From assembly GCF_024652905.1 (NCBI RefSeq), contig NZ_CP102428.1:3828001-3892000 (forward strand): a DNA stretch of 64,000 bases, written 5' to 3'. Positions 1-8,680 of the stretch are shown piece after piece. Made by a program: the position numbers and the translations under genes. Within the stretch, counting starts at the first letter, position 1, and every line of letters begins with the position of its first letter. The notes under the pieces were generated by a model. That model worked only from the letters and a program-made list of their open reading frames with translations, did not search any database and was not told where the DNA came from. The stretch is from Pseudomonas oryzihabitans. Its GTDB lineage: Bacteria; Pseudomonadota; Gammaproteobacteria; Pseudomonadales; Pseudomonadaceae.

Positions 1-645
1 CTGGCCCATCTTGGCCGGATCGGCCCTGGCGATCACCTGATCGAGACGCCGGTGGGCGATGTCACCGCCACCCTGCACGACGATGGCAGCGTCAGCGTGC
101 GCAATGTCCCGGCCTATCGCTACCGGCAGGGCGTGCAGGTGGAGATTCCCGATCATGGCCCGGTCACCGGCGACATCGCCTGGGGTGGCAACTGGTTCTT
201 TCTCTGTGCCGATCACGGCCAGCGCGTCGCCGCCGACAACCTCGACGGCCTGCTCACCTTCAGTCTGGCCCTGCGGGGCGCCCTGGAGGCCGCAGGTATC
301 ACCGGCGAGCAGGGCGGCCATATCGATCACATCGAACTCTTCGCCGACGACCCGGACGGCGCCGACAGTCGCAGCTATGTGCTCTGCCCGGGCCGCGCCT
401 ATGACCGCTCGCCCTGCGGCACCGGCACCAGCGCCAAGCTGGCCTGCCTGGCGGCGGACGGCGATCTCGAACCCGGCGCCGTCTGGCAGCAGGCCAGCGT
501 CATCGGCAGTCGTTTCGAGGCCCATTACCAAGCGGGCGACGAGGGCCGCATCCTGCCGGTGATCCGTGGGCGCGCCCACGTCATGGCCGAGGCGACCCTG
601 CTGCTGGCCGCCGACGATCCCTTCGCCTGGGGCATCCCGGGGTGA
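1..645 (+). CDS. lhpA: 4-hydroxyproline 2-epimerase, proline racemase family (5' truncated)
   Basis: The reading frame is open from base 1, so the start lies before the window; 214 C-terminal residues are visible. The family interconverts trans-4-hydroxy-L-proline and cis-4-hydroxy-D-proline with a pair of catalytic cysteines. The second cysteine motif [12 protein letters not shown] and the GHIDHIELF block are both present; the first cysteine motif is off-window. The stop codon overlaps the GTG start of the D-hydroxyproline dehydrogenase subunit (GTGA), which ties it to hydroxyproline rather than proline racemisation. Epimerase versus racemase is inferred from context. Confidence 0.9.
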   Translation: MAHLGRIGPGDHLIETPVGDVTATLHDDGSVSVRNVPAYRYRQGVQVEIPDHGPVTGDIAWGGNWFFLCADHGQRVAADNLDGLLTFSLALRGALEAAGITGEQGGHIDHIELFADDPDGADSRSYVLCPGRAYDRSPCGTGTSAKLACLAADGDLEPGAVWQQASVIGSRFEAHYQAGDEGRILPVIRGRAHVMAEATLLLAADDPFAWGIPG

Positions 646-1757
646 AGTCGGTAGCGGAGGTTCTCGTCGTTGGCGGCGGCATCGTCGGGGCCAGCTGCGC
701 TGCGGCCCTGGCCGCGCGGGGCTGTCGCGTGCGGGTGCTGGACGCCGGCCTGCCCGGCGCCTCCGCCGCTGGCATGGGCCACCTAGTGGTGATGGATGAC
801 GACCCCGCCGAACTGACCTTGAGCGCCCGCTCCCTGGCACTCTGGCGTGAGCTGGTGCCCCAGTTGCCGGGCGCCGCCGACTACCGCAACTGCGGCACCC
901 TCTGGCTGGCCCGCGACGCCGCCGAACTGGAGCTGATCGAAGAGAAACGTCAGCGCCTGGACGCCCAGGGCGTCGCCAACCAGCCGCTCGACGCTGCGGC
1001 GACTGCCGCCGCCGAACCGGCACTGACTGCCCTGGCCGGCAGTCTAGAGGTGCCTGGCGATGGTCTGCTCTATGCCCCGGTAGTCGCCGCCTGGTTGCTG
1101 CAGCGCTCGCCACTGATCGAATTCCAGCGCGCCCGGGTAAGCACCGTCGAAGGCCAGCGCGTACGGCTGGACGATGGTCGCTGGCTGAGCGCTGATGCCG
1201 TGGTGCTTGCCGCCGGCCTGCAGGCCGCCAGCCTATGCCCGGACCTGCCGCTGGTGCCGAAGAAGGGTCATCTGTTGATCACCGACCGCTATCCCGAGCA
1301 GGTCCGCCACCAGCTGGTGGAAATCGGTTACGGCGCCAGCGCTCACGCCAGCAGCGGCGCCTCGGTGGCCTTCAATGTCCAGCCGCGGCCCACCGGCCAG
1401 TTGCTGATCGGTTCGTCGCGGCAATTCGAGCGTCCGGATATGGCCGTGGAACCCGCGGTGGTTGGCCAGCTGTTGCGCCGCGCCCTGGACTTCCTGCCGG
1501 GTCTGATCCATACCTCGCTGATCCGCGGCTGGACCGGTCAGCGCGCCGCCAGTCCCGACGGCCTGCCCTTGATCGGCGCCCATCCCGACCAGCCCGGTCT
1601 GTGGCTGGCGGTCGGTCACGAGGGCCTGGGCGTCACCACCGCGCCGGCCACTGCCGAAGCCATCGCCAATGGACTGTTCGGCGAGTCTTCGACGTTCCAC
1701 GTGGAACCCTTCGCACCGGCGCGTTTCACTACCGCGCCGAGGAGCCAGGCATGCTGA
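642..1757 (+). CDS. lhpB: D-hydroxyproline dehydrogenase, FAD-dependent beta subunit
   Basis: A 371-residue DAO-type flavoprotein with an N-terminal FAD-binding Rossmann motif (GGGIVG near residue 10) and the C-terminal GHEGLG segment typical of D-amino acid/glycine oxidase-like proteins. It probably oxidises cis-4-hydroxy-D-proline as part of a heteromeric enzyme with the next two genes, like the HcnABC-type dehydrogenases known from Pseudomonas. The GTG start overlaps the epimerase stop by 4 bases, indicating translational coupling. A parS-like palindrome is embedded near the 3' end (1694-1707). Confidence 0.85.
   Translation: MKSVAEVLVVGGGIVGASCAAALAARGCRVRVLDAGLPGASAAGMGHLVVMDDDPAELTLSARSLALWRELVPQLPGAADYRNCGTLWLARDAAELELIEEKRQRLDAQGVANQPLDAAATAAAEPALTALAGSLEVPGDGLLYAPVVAAWLLQRSPLIEFQRARVSTVEGQRVRLDDGRWLSADAVVLAAGLQAASLCPDLPLVPKKGHLLITDRYPEQVRHQLVEIGYGASAHASSGASVAFNVQPRPTGQLLIGSSRQFERPDMAVEPAVVGQLLRRALDFLPGLIHTSLIRGWTGQRAASPDGLPLIGAHPDQPGLWLAVGHEGLGVTTAPATAEAIANGLFGESSTFHVEPFAPARFTTAPRSQAC
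1694..1707. promoter_or_regulatory. parS: parS-like ParB-binding site 1
   Basis: Perfect 14-base palindrome GTTCCACGTGGAAC inside the 3' end of lhpB. It matches the core of Pseudomonas parS, which ParB binds for chromosome segregation. Two more exact copies lie at 47875 and 63509; one such 14-mer is already unexpected by chance in 64 kb. Confidence 0.75.
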
Positions 1758-1987
1758 CCCTGTTCATCGATGGTGAGCGCCTGCAGGTCCGCCCCGGCAG
1801 CCTGCTCACCGCCGCCCTGGCCAAGAGCGGCAACCCCGCCGCGCGCCGTTCGGTGACCGGGGAGGCCCGAGCACCTTTCTGCGGCATGGGCGTCTGCCAG
1901 GAATGCCGGGTGCAGGTCGATGGCGTACGCCGTCTGGCGTGCCAGACCTGCTGCCAGGACGGCATGCAGGTGGAGCGCCTGTCATGA
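1751..1987 (+). CDS. lhpF: D-hydroxyproline dehydrogenase, [2Fe-2S] gamma subunit
   Basis: A 78-residue small ferredoxin-like protein. The cysteine spacing CGMGVCQEC followed by a further cysteine in RRLACQTC is that of a plant-type [2Fe-2S] domain, as in the HcnA-like subunits of amino acid dehydrogenases. It should pass electrons between the flavin subunits. The ATG start overlaps lhpB by 7 bases and its TGA overlaps the next start (ATGA). The gene symbol follows usage for the Pseudomonas hydroxyproline cluster and rests on order and family. Confidence 0.82.
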   Translation: MLTLFIDGERLQVRPGSLLTAALAKSGNPAARRSVTGEARAPFCGMGVCQECRVQVDGVRRLACQTCCQDGMQVERLS

Positions 1988-3219
1988 AAGCCACGCGCTG
2001 CGATCTGCTCATCATCGGCGCCGGCCCGGCCGGTCTCGCCGCTGCCCGCGCCGCCAGTGGCCGCGGCCTGAACCTGGTGCTGCTGGACGACAATCCCTTG
2101 CCCGGCGGCCAGATCTGGCGTGCCAGAGTCGGGCAGGTTGCGGCCGAGGTCGGCAGCTTGCCGGCCGACGTGACGCTACTGAGCGGCACCCGGGTCGCGG
2201 CGGTTCTGGGGCCTCGCCAGTTGCTGCTGGAAGACGCCAGTGGCAGTCGTACCCTGGCGTTCGAAACGCTCATCCTCTGCACCGGCGCCCGCGAACTGCT
2301 GCTGCCGTTTCCCGGCTGGACCCTGCCCGGCGTGACCGGTGCCGGCGGCCTGCAGGCACTGATCAAGGGTGGAGTCGAAGTCGCCGATGAACGCATCGTC
2401 GTCGCCGGTACCGGTCCGCTGCTGCTGGCCAGTGCCGCCACGGCGCGCCAAGCGGGTGCCCGCATCGCCCTGGTCGCCGAACAGGCCAGGCGCCGCGCCG
2501 TGCTCGACTTCGGCCTGGGGCTCTGGCGTTGGCCGAACAAGTTGCGCCAGGCGCTGACGCTGGCCACTTCCCGCTATAGCCCCGACACCTGGGTCGAGGC
2601 GGCGCTCGGCACTGAGCGTCTCGAAGCCGTGCGCCTGCGCCAGGGCGAGCGTCGCTGGGAGATCGCTTGCGACCGCCTGGCCTGTGGCTACGGCCTGGTG
2701 CCCAATGTCGAACTGGCCCAGAGCTTGGGCTGCGCCACCCTGGACGGCGCTGTGGCGGTAGATGAACACCAGCGCACCGGCCAGCCACACATCTTGGCGG
2801 CCGGCGAATGCACCGGCATCGGCGGCAACGAACTGGCCCAGGTCACCGGGCGGATCGCCGGCCTGGTCGCTAGTAACCAGCTCGACGCTATCGCTGGCGT
2901 GCAGACCGAGGCCCGTGCCTGGCGCCGCTTCGCCGCCCAGCTGGCCCGTACCTTCGCTCTGAATCCGGCCATTGCCCGGCTGGCCCAGCCGGATACCCTG
3001 GTCTGCCGCTGCGAAGACGTGGCCCTTGGTGCCCTGGTTGGCCATGCCGACTGGACCCAGGCCAAGCTGCGCAGCCGCTGCGGCATGGGTGCCTGCCAGG
3101 GCCGCATCTGCGGCCAGGCCACCCGCGTCTTGCTGGGCTGGACGCCCCCGGTGCCGCGCTTTCCCCTGCAACCCACCCGTATCGACAGCCTGCTGGCCCT
3201 GACCGAGGACGAGAGATGA
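1984..3219 (+). CDS. lhpE: D-hydroxyproline dehydrogenase, alpha subunit (FAD/NAD-binding plus BFD-like [2Fe-2S])
   Basis: A 411-residue pyridine nucleotide-disulfide oxidoreductase-type protein. The N-terminus has IIGAGPAGLAAARAA (FAD site), there is a second dinucleotide fold near residue 140 (VAGTGPLLLAS), and the C-terminus has a bacterioferritin-associated-ferredoxin-like cluster (VCRCED, then CGMGACQGRICG). This is the HcnB-like architecture of the alpha subunit. The start chosen is the ATG overlapping the lhpF stop; the longer open frame upstream lies entirely inside lhpF. It overlaps the regulator gene by 4 bases. Confidence 0.85.
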   Translation: MKATRCDLLIIGAGPAGLAAARAASGRGLNLVLLDDNPLPGGQIWRARVGQVAAEVGSLPADVTLLSGTRVAAVLGPRQLLLEDASGSRTLAFETLILCTGARELLLPFPGWTLPGVTGAGGLQALIKGGVEVADERIVVAGTGPLLLASAATARQAGARIALVAEQARRRAVLDFGLGLWRWPNKLRQALTLATSRYSPDTWVEAALGTERLEAVRLRQGERRWEIACDRLACGYGLVPNVELAQSLGCATLDGAVAVDEHQRTGQPHILAAGECTGIGGNELAQVTGRIAGLVASNQLDAIAGVQTEARAWRRFAAQLARTFALNPAIARLAQPDTLVCRCEDVALGALVGHADWTQAKLRSRCGMGACQGRICGQATRVLLGWTPPVPRFPLQPTRIDSLLALTEDER

Positions 3220-4007
3220 ACGCCGCTGCCCACCTGGACGCCCTGAACCGCGCCCGGCCCGCCGATCTGCCCGCGCTGCTGGCGAGCCTGAGCCTGGTGG
3301 CGCCGCTGCTCGACGCCATTCCCGGCGTGGTGTTCTTCGTCAAGGACCTGGAGGCACGCTATGTGCTGGTCAACCTGACCCTGGCCCAGCGCTGCGGCTA
3401 TGAAGACGTCAGCGAACTGCTCGGCAAGACCGCCGAGGAAGTCTTTCCCGCCCCCCTGGGTGGCGCCTACGCCGAACAGGATCGCCGTGTGCTGCGCGAA
3501 GGCTTGGCGCTGGACGACCAGCTGGAGCTGCACCTCTATGCCGGCCGTACCCCAGGCTGGTGCCTGACCCGCAAGCTGCCGTTGCACGATGCCCAGGGCC
3601 GACTCATGGGTATGGCGGGCATCTCCCACGACCTGCAGGCACCGGCCGCCGATCATCCGGCCCACGCCAAGGTGGCCGAGGTCGATCGCTATCTGCGCGA
3701 GCACTATGCCCAGCCGCTTTCGGTGGGCGAACTGAGTCAGCGGGTGGGCCTTTCGGTCTCCCAGCTCGAACGCCAATGCAAACGCATCCTGCGCCTCACG
3801 CCCCAGCAGTTGCTGCACAAGGCCAGGCTCGACGCCGCCTCGCGCCTGCTGGCCCGCGATCTGCCCGTCACCGAAGTGGCCCTGGCCTGTGGCTATACCG
3901 ACCACAGCGCCTTCAGCCGCCAGTTCCGCCGTCTCACCGGCCTGTCGCCCCGGCAATACCGCGACTCTCTCAAGCCCCGTCTGCGTCTGGAGGAAACCCC
4001 TGCATGA
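3216..4007 (+). CDS. lhpR: PAS-domain AraC-family regulator of hydroxyproline catabolism
   Basis: A 263-residue protein with an N-terminal PAS fold (about residues 30-140, including IPGVVFFVKDLEARYVLVN) and a C-terminal AraC helix-turn-helix (about 155-255, with VTEVALACGYTDHSAFSRQF). PAS-AraC regulators are known activators of hydroxyproline genes in Pseudomonas. It sits inside the operon with ATGA overlaps on both sides, so it should be co-translated with the enzymes and probably autoregulates. The symbol is by context. Confidence 0.8.
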   Translation: MNAAAHLDALNRARPADLPALLASLSLVAPLLDAIPGVVFFVKDLEARYVLVNLTLAQRCGYEDVSELLGKTAEEVFPAPLGGAYAEQDRRVLREGLALDDQLELHLYAGRTPGWCLTRKLPLHDAQGRLMGMAGISHDLQAPAADHPAHAKVAEVDRYLREHYAQPLSVGELSQRVGLSVSQLERQCKRILRLTPQQLLHKARLDAASRLLARDLPVTEVALACGYTDHSAFSRQFRRLTGLSPRQYRDSLKPRLRLEETPA

Positions 4008-4924
4008 GCACTCCCCGCGTTAACTGGAGCGGCGTCTTTCCCGCCGTCACCACCCAATTCAACGATGACTTCTCGGTCAATCTGGACCAGACCCATGGCG
4101 TGATCAGCAACCTGGTGCGCGATGGCGTCTCCGGTCTGGTGATGTGCGGCACCGTGGGCGAGAACACCTCCCTGACCCTGGAAGAGAAGATCAGCCTGGT
4201 GGAGGTCGCCAAGGACGCCGCCGGCGGTCGCGTGCCGGTGATCTGTGGCGTGGCCGAATTCACCAGCCTCAACGCTACCCGCACCGCCCAGGCAGTAGGT
4301 CGCGCCGGCGCCGACGGCATCATGCTCATGCCAGCGCTGGTCTACTCGGCCAAGCCCCACGAGACCGCCGCCCACTTCCGCAGCGTGGCCAGCGCCCTCG
4401 ACCTGCCGCTGATGGTCTACAACAACCCGCCGATCTATAAGAACGACGTCACCCCGGACATCCTCATTTCCCTGGCCGACGTCGACAACATCGTCTGCTT
4501 CAAGGATTCCTCCGGCGATACCCGCCGCTTCATCGACGTGCGCAACGAGGTGGGCGACCGCTTCGTGCTCTTCGCCGGTCTCGACGACGTGGTGCTGGAA
4601 AGCATCGCCGTAGGCGCCGAGGGCTGGGTCTCGGGCATGTCCAACATCTTCCCCACCGAAGGCGAAACCATCTTCCGCCTGGCCAAGGCCGGCCGCTTCG
4701 CCGACGCCATGCCGCTCTACGAGTGGTTCATGCCGCTGCTGCACCTGGACGCCCGCCCGGACCTGGTGCAGTGCATCAAGCTCTGCGAAGAACTCGCCGG
4801 CCGCGGCCGCGCCCTGACCCGCCCACCCCGCCTGGCCCTGCCCGACGCGGATCGCGCCTTCGTCGAACGCCTGATGGCCAAGGCCCTGGAAACCCGCCCG
4901 CAACTGCCGGACGTGGGGATCTGA
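4004..4924 (+). CDS. lhpC: 1-pyrroline-4-hydroxy-2-carboxylate deaminase, DHDPS family
   Basis: A 306-residue dihydrodipicolinate-synthase-like TIM barrel. Family motifs visible are GTVGENTSLT near residue 47, the YNNPP segment, and the Schiff-base lysine in VCFKDSSGD. In hydroxyproline breakdown this family deaminates the pyrroline produced by the D-hydroxyproline dehydrogenase to 2-oxoglutarate semialdehyde. The ATG overlaps the regulator stop. The next pathway enzyme, a semialdehyde dehydrogenase, is not downstream. Confidence 0.88.
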   Translation: MSTPRVNWSGVFPAVTTQFNDDFSVNLDQTHGVISNLVRDGVSGLVMCGTVGENTSLTLEEKISLVEVAKDAAGGRVPVICGVAEFTSLNATRTAQAVGRAGADGIMLMPALVYSAKPHETAAHFRSVASALDLPLMVYNNPPIYKNDVTPDILISLADVDNIVCFKDSSGDTRRFIDVRNEVGDRFVLFAGLDDVVLESIAVGAEGWVSGMSNIFPTEGETIFRLAKAGRFADAMPLYEWFMPLLHLDARPDLVQCIKLCEELAGRGRALTRPPRLALPDADRAFVERLMAKALETRPQLPDVGI

Positions 4925-4976
4925 GGCAGGGCTTATCGCGGCCAAGGTGATCCGCTAACGCGCCCGCTCTGCATTA

Positions 4977-5040
4977 ATCGCGGCCATGGGCCGCTCCTAC
5001 GGTAGGGGCTGCTGCTGTAGGAGCGGCCCATGGCCGCGAT
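4977..5040. repeat. REP pair (24-base perfect inverted repeat)
   Basis: Arms 4977-5000 and 5017-5040 are perfect reverse complements, separated by 16 bases. The arm contains the Pseudomonas REP-like core GTAGGAGCGGCCCATGGCC. A degenerate partial copy (ATCGCGGCCAAGG) starts at 4935. The pair sits between convergent-free genes lhpC and purE and can form a long hairpin that may slow transcription read-through or protect the lhp mRNA 3' end. Confidence 0.85.
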
Positions 5041-5190
5041 AAAAGCCAACCCCCTAACGCCACGCCCCACCCCAGGCCTCTGGCCCGTACCTTTCACCCC
5101 ACACCACCACCCATCCCAAGGGCGCCACAGCCTGTCCTGCAACCGACAGGCGATACCCGGCGCAGGGGCACGCTCTGCCACGCTTTCGTC

Positions 5191-5235
5191 TATACTGTCC
5201 CGCTCATTTCCCAAGCCACGTCCGCCGCGTGGCTT
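5191..5235 (+). promoter_or_regulatory. purE upstream -10-like element and hairpin
   Basis: TATACT at 5191-5196 resembles a sigma-70 -10 box; no good -35 is seen. An 8-bp stem (AAGCCACG/CGTGGCTT, 5213-5220 and 5228-5235) with a 7-base loop follows, just 21 bases before the purE start. It could be a leader structure or an attenuator-like hairpin. Its role is unknown. Confidence 0.4.
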
Positions 5236-5256
5236 CTTCATTTCAGAGGCACGACG

Positions 5257-5751
5257 ATGAGCGCACTCGTAGGCGTGATCATGGGCTCCAAGTCCGACTG
5301 GTCCACCCTGAGCCACACCGCCGACATGCTGGACAAGCTGGGCATTCCCCACGAAGTGAAGGTGGTCTCCGCCCACCGCACCCCCGACCTGCTGTTCCAG
5401 TACGCCGAAGAGGCTGCCGGCCGCGGTATCGAGGTGATCATCGCCGGCGCCGGTGGCGCCGCCCACCTGCCGGGCATGTGCGCCGCCAAGACCCACCTGC
5501 CGGTGCTCGGCGTGCCGGTGCAGTCGTCCATGCTTTCGGGCGTCGACTCCCTGCTGTCCATCGTGCAGATGCCCGCCGGTGTGCCGGTCGCCACCCTGGC
5601 CATCGGCAAGGCCGGCGCCATCAACGCCGCGCTGCTGTCCGCCAGCATCCTTGGTGGCAAGTATCCCGAGTACCACGAGCGGCTGAACGCCTTCCGTGAC
5701 GAGCAGACCCGCACCGTGCTGGACAATCCCGATCCGAGGGAGCAGGCATGA
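5257..5751 (+). CDS. purE: N5-carboxyaminoimidazole ribonucleotide mutase
   Basis: 164 residues, the normal class I PurE length. It converts N5-CAIR to CAIR in purine synthesis. The N-terminal GSKSDW phosphate-binding motif and SAHRTP active-site motif are present, along with [11 protein letters not shown]. It overlaps purK by 4 bases (ATGA), the usual purEK operon. The ATG follows the ribosome-binding-like AGAGGCACG. Confidence 0.97.
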   Translation: MSALVGVIMGSKSDWSTLSHTADMLDKLGIPHEVKVVSAHRTPDLLFQYAEEAAGRGIEVIIAGAGGAAHLPGMCAAKTHLPVLGVPVQSSMLSGVDSLLSIVQMPAGVPVATLAIGKAGAINAALLSASILGGKYPEYHERLNAFRDEQTRTVLDNPDPREQA

Positions 5752-6830
5752 AGATCGGCGTCATCGGTGGCGGCCAGCTGGGCCGCATGCTCGCCCTGGC
5801 CGGCACGCCGCTGGGCATGAACTTCGCCTTTCTCGATCCGGCGCCGGATGCCTGCGCCGCTGCCCTGGGCGAACACCTGCGCGCCGACTACGGCGACCAG
5901 GATCACCTGCGCCAGCTGGCCGACGAGGTCGATCTGGTGACCTTCGAATTCGAGAGCGTCCCGGCCGAGACCGTGGCCTTCCTCTCGCAATTCGTGCCGG
6001 TCTATCCGTCCGCCGAAGCCCTGCGCATCGCCCGCGATCGCCTGTTCGAGAAGTCCATGTTCCGCGACCTGGGCATCCCCACCCCAGCCTTCGCCGACGT
6101 GCTCTCCCAGGCCGACCTGGACGCCGCCGTGGCCCGTATCGGCCTGCCGGCGGTGCTCAAGACCCGTACCCTGGGCTACGACGGCAAGGGCCAGAAGGTC
6201 CTGCGTCAGCCGGAGGACGTCACCGGCGCCTTCGCCGAACTGGGCAGCGTGCCCCTGCTGCTGGAAGGCTTCGTGCCCTTCACCGGCGAGGTGTCCCTGG
6301 TGACCGTGCGCGGTCGCGACGGTGAGGTGGCCTGCTATCCGCTGGTGCACAACACCCACGAGAGCGGCATTCTGCGCCTGTCGGTGGCCAGTGCCGACCA
6401 TCCGCTGCAGGCCCTGGCCGAAGACTATGCCCGCCGCGTGCTGGAACAGCTCGACTACGTCGGCGTGCTGGCCTTCGAATTCTTCGAGGTCGAGGGTGGC
6501 CTCAAGGCCAACGAGATCGCCCCGCGCGTGCACAATTCCGGACACTGGACCATCGAAGGCGCCGAGTGCAGCCAGTTCGAGAACCACCTGCGCGCCGTGG
6601 CCGGCCTGCCGCTGGGCTCCACCGCCAAGGTGGGCGAGAGCGCCATGGTCAACTTCATCGGCTCGGTCCCGCCGGTGGCCGCCGTCACCGCCCTGGAAGA
6701 CTGCCATCTGCACCACTACGGCAAGGCCTTTAAGGCCGGGCGCAAGGTCGGTCACGCCACCCTGCGCAGCGCCGATGCCGCGACCCTGCAGACCCGCATC
6801 GCCGCCCTGGAAGCCCTGATCCAGGATTGA
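5748..6830 (+). CDS. purK: N5-carboxyaminoimidazole ribonucleotide synthase
   Basis: 360-residue ATP-grasp enzyme that makes N5-CAIR from AIR, bicarbonate and ATP, supplying PurE. The N-terminus GGGQLGRML and the ATP-grasp segment [12 protein letters not shown], as well as [15 protein letters not shown] near the active site, are clear. It is followed directly by a strong terminator, so purEK is a two-gene transcript. Confidence 0.97.
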   Translation: MKIGVIGGGQLGRMLALAGTPLGMNFAFLDPAPDACAAALGEHLRADYGDQDHLRQLADEVDLVTFEFESVPAETVAFLSQFVPVYPSAEALRIARDRLFEKSMFRDLGIPTPAFADVLSQADLDAAVARIGLPAVLKTRTLGYDGKGQKVLRQPEDVTGAFAELGSVPLLLEGFVPFTGEVSLVTVRGRDGEVACYPLVHNTHESGILRLSVASADHPLQALAEDYARRVLEQLDYVGVLAFEFFEVEGGLKANEIAPRVHNSGHWTIEGAECSQFENHLRAVAGLPLGSTAKVGESAMVNFIGSVPPVAAVTALEDCHLHHYGKAFKAGRKVGHATLRSADAATLQTRIAALEALIQD

Positions 6831-6836
6831 TGCCAG

Positions 6837-6863
6837 ACGGCTTCCGCACACGGAAGCCGTTTT
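6837..6863 (+). terminator. Rho-independent terminator of purEK
   Basis: Stem ACGGCTTCCG / CGGAAGCCGT (10 bp) with loop CACA, followed by TTT. It begins 7 bases after the purK stop codon. Confidence 0.85.
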
Positions 6864-6958
6864 CCCCTGAACCTCGAAGGATCACCGGTGGTCGGAGAGT
6901 ACAACGACGCCTGCTGACCGGCGTTGTCTTACCAGCACTCAAACAGGGGATTCTTCAC

Positions 6959-7207
6959 ATGGGCATCATCGCAACCATCATCATCGGTCTCATCGTCGGC
7001 CTGGTTGCCCGCTTCCTGAAGCCGGGCGACGACAGCATGGGCTGGATCATGACCATCATCCTGGGCATCGTCGGCTCCGTGGTCGCCACCTACCTGGGCC
7101 AGGCACTGGGCATCTACCGTGCCGGTGAAGGCGCAGGTTTCATTGGTGCCGTGGTCGGCGCCATCATCGTGCTGTTTATCTACGGCATGGTGACCAAGCG
7201 TCGCTAA
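6959..7207 (+). CDS. GlsB/YeaQ/YmgE-family small membrane protein
   Basis: 82 residues with three hydrophobic segments and glycine-rich repeats (IIIGLIVGLVARFLKPGDD, then IILGIVGSVVATYLGQ, then FIGAVVGAIIVLFIYG). This matches the transglycosylase-associated/GlsB stress-response membrane family. AGGGGA lies 8 bases before the ATG. The stop codon TAA doubles as the left flank of a MITE-like element, which separates the gene from the terminator at 7394. Function in the cell is not known. Confidence 0.88.
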   Translation: MGIIATIIIGLIVGLVARFLKPGDDSMGWIMTIILGIVGSVVATYLGQALGIYRAGEGAGFIGAVVGAIIVLFIYGMVTKRR

Positions 7208-7347
7208 GAACGTGTTCACGATCTCGCGAGCTAGAGACAAACAAGGCGAAGATGGCTGAGGAAGCGGAGTTTACAAAGGGTAAATGAGCATTCCGAAGTC
7301 ATTTTCAACGCCGTTTGGCCGACGCGCAGCAGATAGTGAATAGGTTC
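7208..7347. mobile_element. MITE-like non-coding element, 140 bases
   Basis: The ends are imperfect inverted repeats: left GAACGTGTTCACGATCT and right (reverse complement) GAACCTATTCACTATCT, 14 of 17 identical. Both ends are flanked by TAA (CTAA on each side), like the short target duplications of IS5-type elements. There is no coding frame. An internal small palindrome TTTACAAAGGGTAAA is present. It inserted at the stop codon of the preceding gene. Family assignment is inferred. Confidence 0.7.
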
Positions 7348-7393
7348 TAAGACGCCGCTTCGCCTCGGCGAAGCCAAGCAGCACAGCGTTTCC

Positions 7394-7428
7394 GCCCCTG
7401 GTGTCGCCCGTCGATCCAGGGGCTTTTT
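7394..7428 (+). terminator. Rho-independent terminator
   Basis: Stem GCCCCTGG (7394-7401) / CCAGGGGC (7416-7423) followed by TTTTT. It was probably the original terminator of the GlsB-family gene before the 140-base element separated them. Confidence 0.8.
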
Positions 7429-7517
7429 AATGGGCGAGGCTCTGCTTTGCGGCCTTGGGGCTGGACCCCTGACTTGGCGCGCCGCACACTCGGACTTTTG
7501 CGTCCGACCTGCCGACC

Positions 7518-8066
7518 ATGCCCAGACTGCTCATTACCCTGCTGCTCGCCAGCCTGCCGCTGCTAACTCACGCCGCCAAGGGTGAACCGCCAGAAACCAA
7601 CTGGCTCGATCTGCTCACCGCCGAAGATCGCCACGCCCTGGAGACCATGCCCGAGATCAGCCACAACAGCCCCGAAGCGCCGGGCGGTTTCGGCTCGCCG
7701 GGCGGGCTCAAGCAGAAGGACAATGGGCTGCCCGAGGTGATGCACTCCACCCGCACCGTGGCCGCCCTGAATGGCAAGAACGTGCGCCTGGGTGGTTTTC
7801 CGGTGCCGCTTGAGACCGACGCCAAGGGCAATTTCCGCGAATTCTTCCTGGTGCCCTATCCGGGCGCCTGCATCCACGTGCCGCCGCCGCCGCCGAACCA
7901 GATCGTCTTGGTGCGCTACCCCAAGGGCGTGCCGCTACCAGACATCTACGAGCCCTACTGGGTCATCGGCACCCTGCACACCGAGGCGGTCGACAACGAC
8001 CTCGCCGAAGCGTCCTACACCCTGGACGCCAGCAAGGTCCGCAAGGTCGAAGAAAGCGACCTCTAG
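7518..8066 (+). CDS. Exported DUF3299-type protein
   Basis: 182 residues with a signal peptide (RLLITLLLASLPLLTHAAKG, cleavage likely after AHAA-like LTHAA). The body carries GFPVPLETDAKG, FFLVPYPGACIHVPPPPPNQIV and YWVIGTLHTE, the conserved pattern of periplasmic DUF3299 proteins seen near ABC-type or copper-related exporters. No partner gene is adjacent here. Function unknown. Confidence 0.8.
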   Translation: MPRLLITLLLASLPLLTHAAKGEPPETNWLDLLTAEDRHALETMPEISHNSPEAPGGFGSPGGLKQKDNGLPEVMHSTRTVAALNGKNVRLGGFPVPLETDAKGNFREFFLVPYPGACIHVPPPPPNQIVLVRYPKGVPLPDIYEPYWVIGTLHTEAVDNDLAEASYTLDASKVRKVEESDL

Positions 8067-8070
8067 CCCC

Positions 8071-8101
8071 GTAGGTTGGGTTGAGCGCAGCGAAGCCCAA
8101 C
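8071..8101 (+). repeat. Dispersed GTAGGTTGGG repeat, 31-base form
   Basis: Starts GTAGGTTGGGTTGAG and ends GAAGCCCAAC. It is identical, on the opposite strand, to 57635-57665, and related to the cluster at 44710-44888 and the unit at 60430. It can fold through its GTTGGG/CCCAAC ends. It lies between two convergent genes. Confidence 0.85.
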
Positions 8102-8162
8102 ACGCCAAGGCGTCAGCCTGAGCAACGCCGCCGCCTTGTCCATTCTAGTCGCTACCTGAACG

Positions 8163-8540
8163 TTACCCCGGCTGCCGCTCGCCGTAGCGCTGCTCCAGAT
8201 AGGCGATGATGTCGTCCGACTCGTACATCCATACGCTCTGGCTGCCTTCGTCGATGCGCAGGCAAGGCACCTTCACCCGGCCACCGCCCTGTTCCAGCTC
8301 GGCGCGCAGCTGTGGATCCTTCTTGATGTCCTTGAGGCGGATCGGCAGGTTCAGCCGATGCAGCGCCCGCCGCGTCTTCACGCAAAAAGGGCAGGCCTGG
8401 AACTGATAGAGCGACAGATTCGCCAGCTCCGCCTCGATGGCAGTCTGAGCCTGCTCAGGGCGCTGGAGCTTGCGTGGCCGGGTCACCAGATCCAGGCCGA
8501 CGATCACCTGGCCGAGGCCGTTGCGTAGCAGATTGATCAA
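8163..8540 (-). CDS. Glutaredoxin / GST N-terminal-domain protein
   Basis: 125 residues. An N-terminal extension of about 40 residues precedes a thioredoxin fold containing the redox motif CPFC (QFQACPFCVKTRR) and the cis-proline segment VKVPCLRI, then SDDIIAYL. This is a glutathione-dependent thiol reductase-like protein, probably cytoplasmic. It is convergent with the DUF3299 gene. Substrate unknown. Confidence 0.82.
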   Translation of the reverse strand: MINLLRNGLGQVIVGLDLVTRPRKLQRPEQAQTAIEAELANLSLYQFQACPFCVKTRRALHRLNLPIRLKDIKKDPQLRAELEQGGGRVKVPCLRIDEGSQSVWMYESDDIIAYLEQRYGERQPG

Positions 8541-8680
8541 CGGGATTCACCTTGAGGGTCGTTCGAGCCGGGCAGTTTACCCTATCGCCCCAGGGCTGCC
8601 GCTCCGCCAGTCGTTACGGAACGTCAACCGCCGGGCAGCGCTCTACTAGAGGGATTAATTCCTCGATGGAGAGCTGTTGC

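Noticed and set aside
7208-7347. A small RNA gene
   Set aside because: Terminal inverted repeats and TAA flanks fit a transposed element better, and no promoter was seen.
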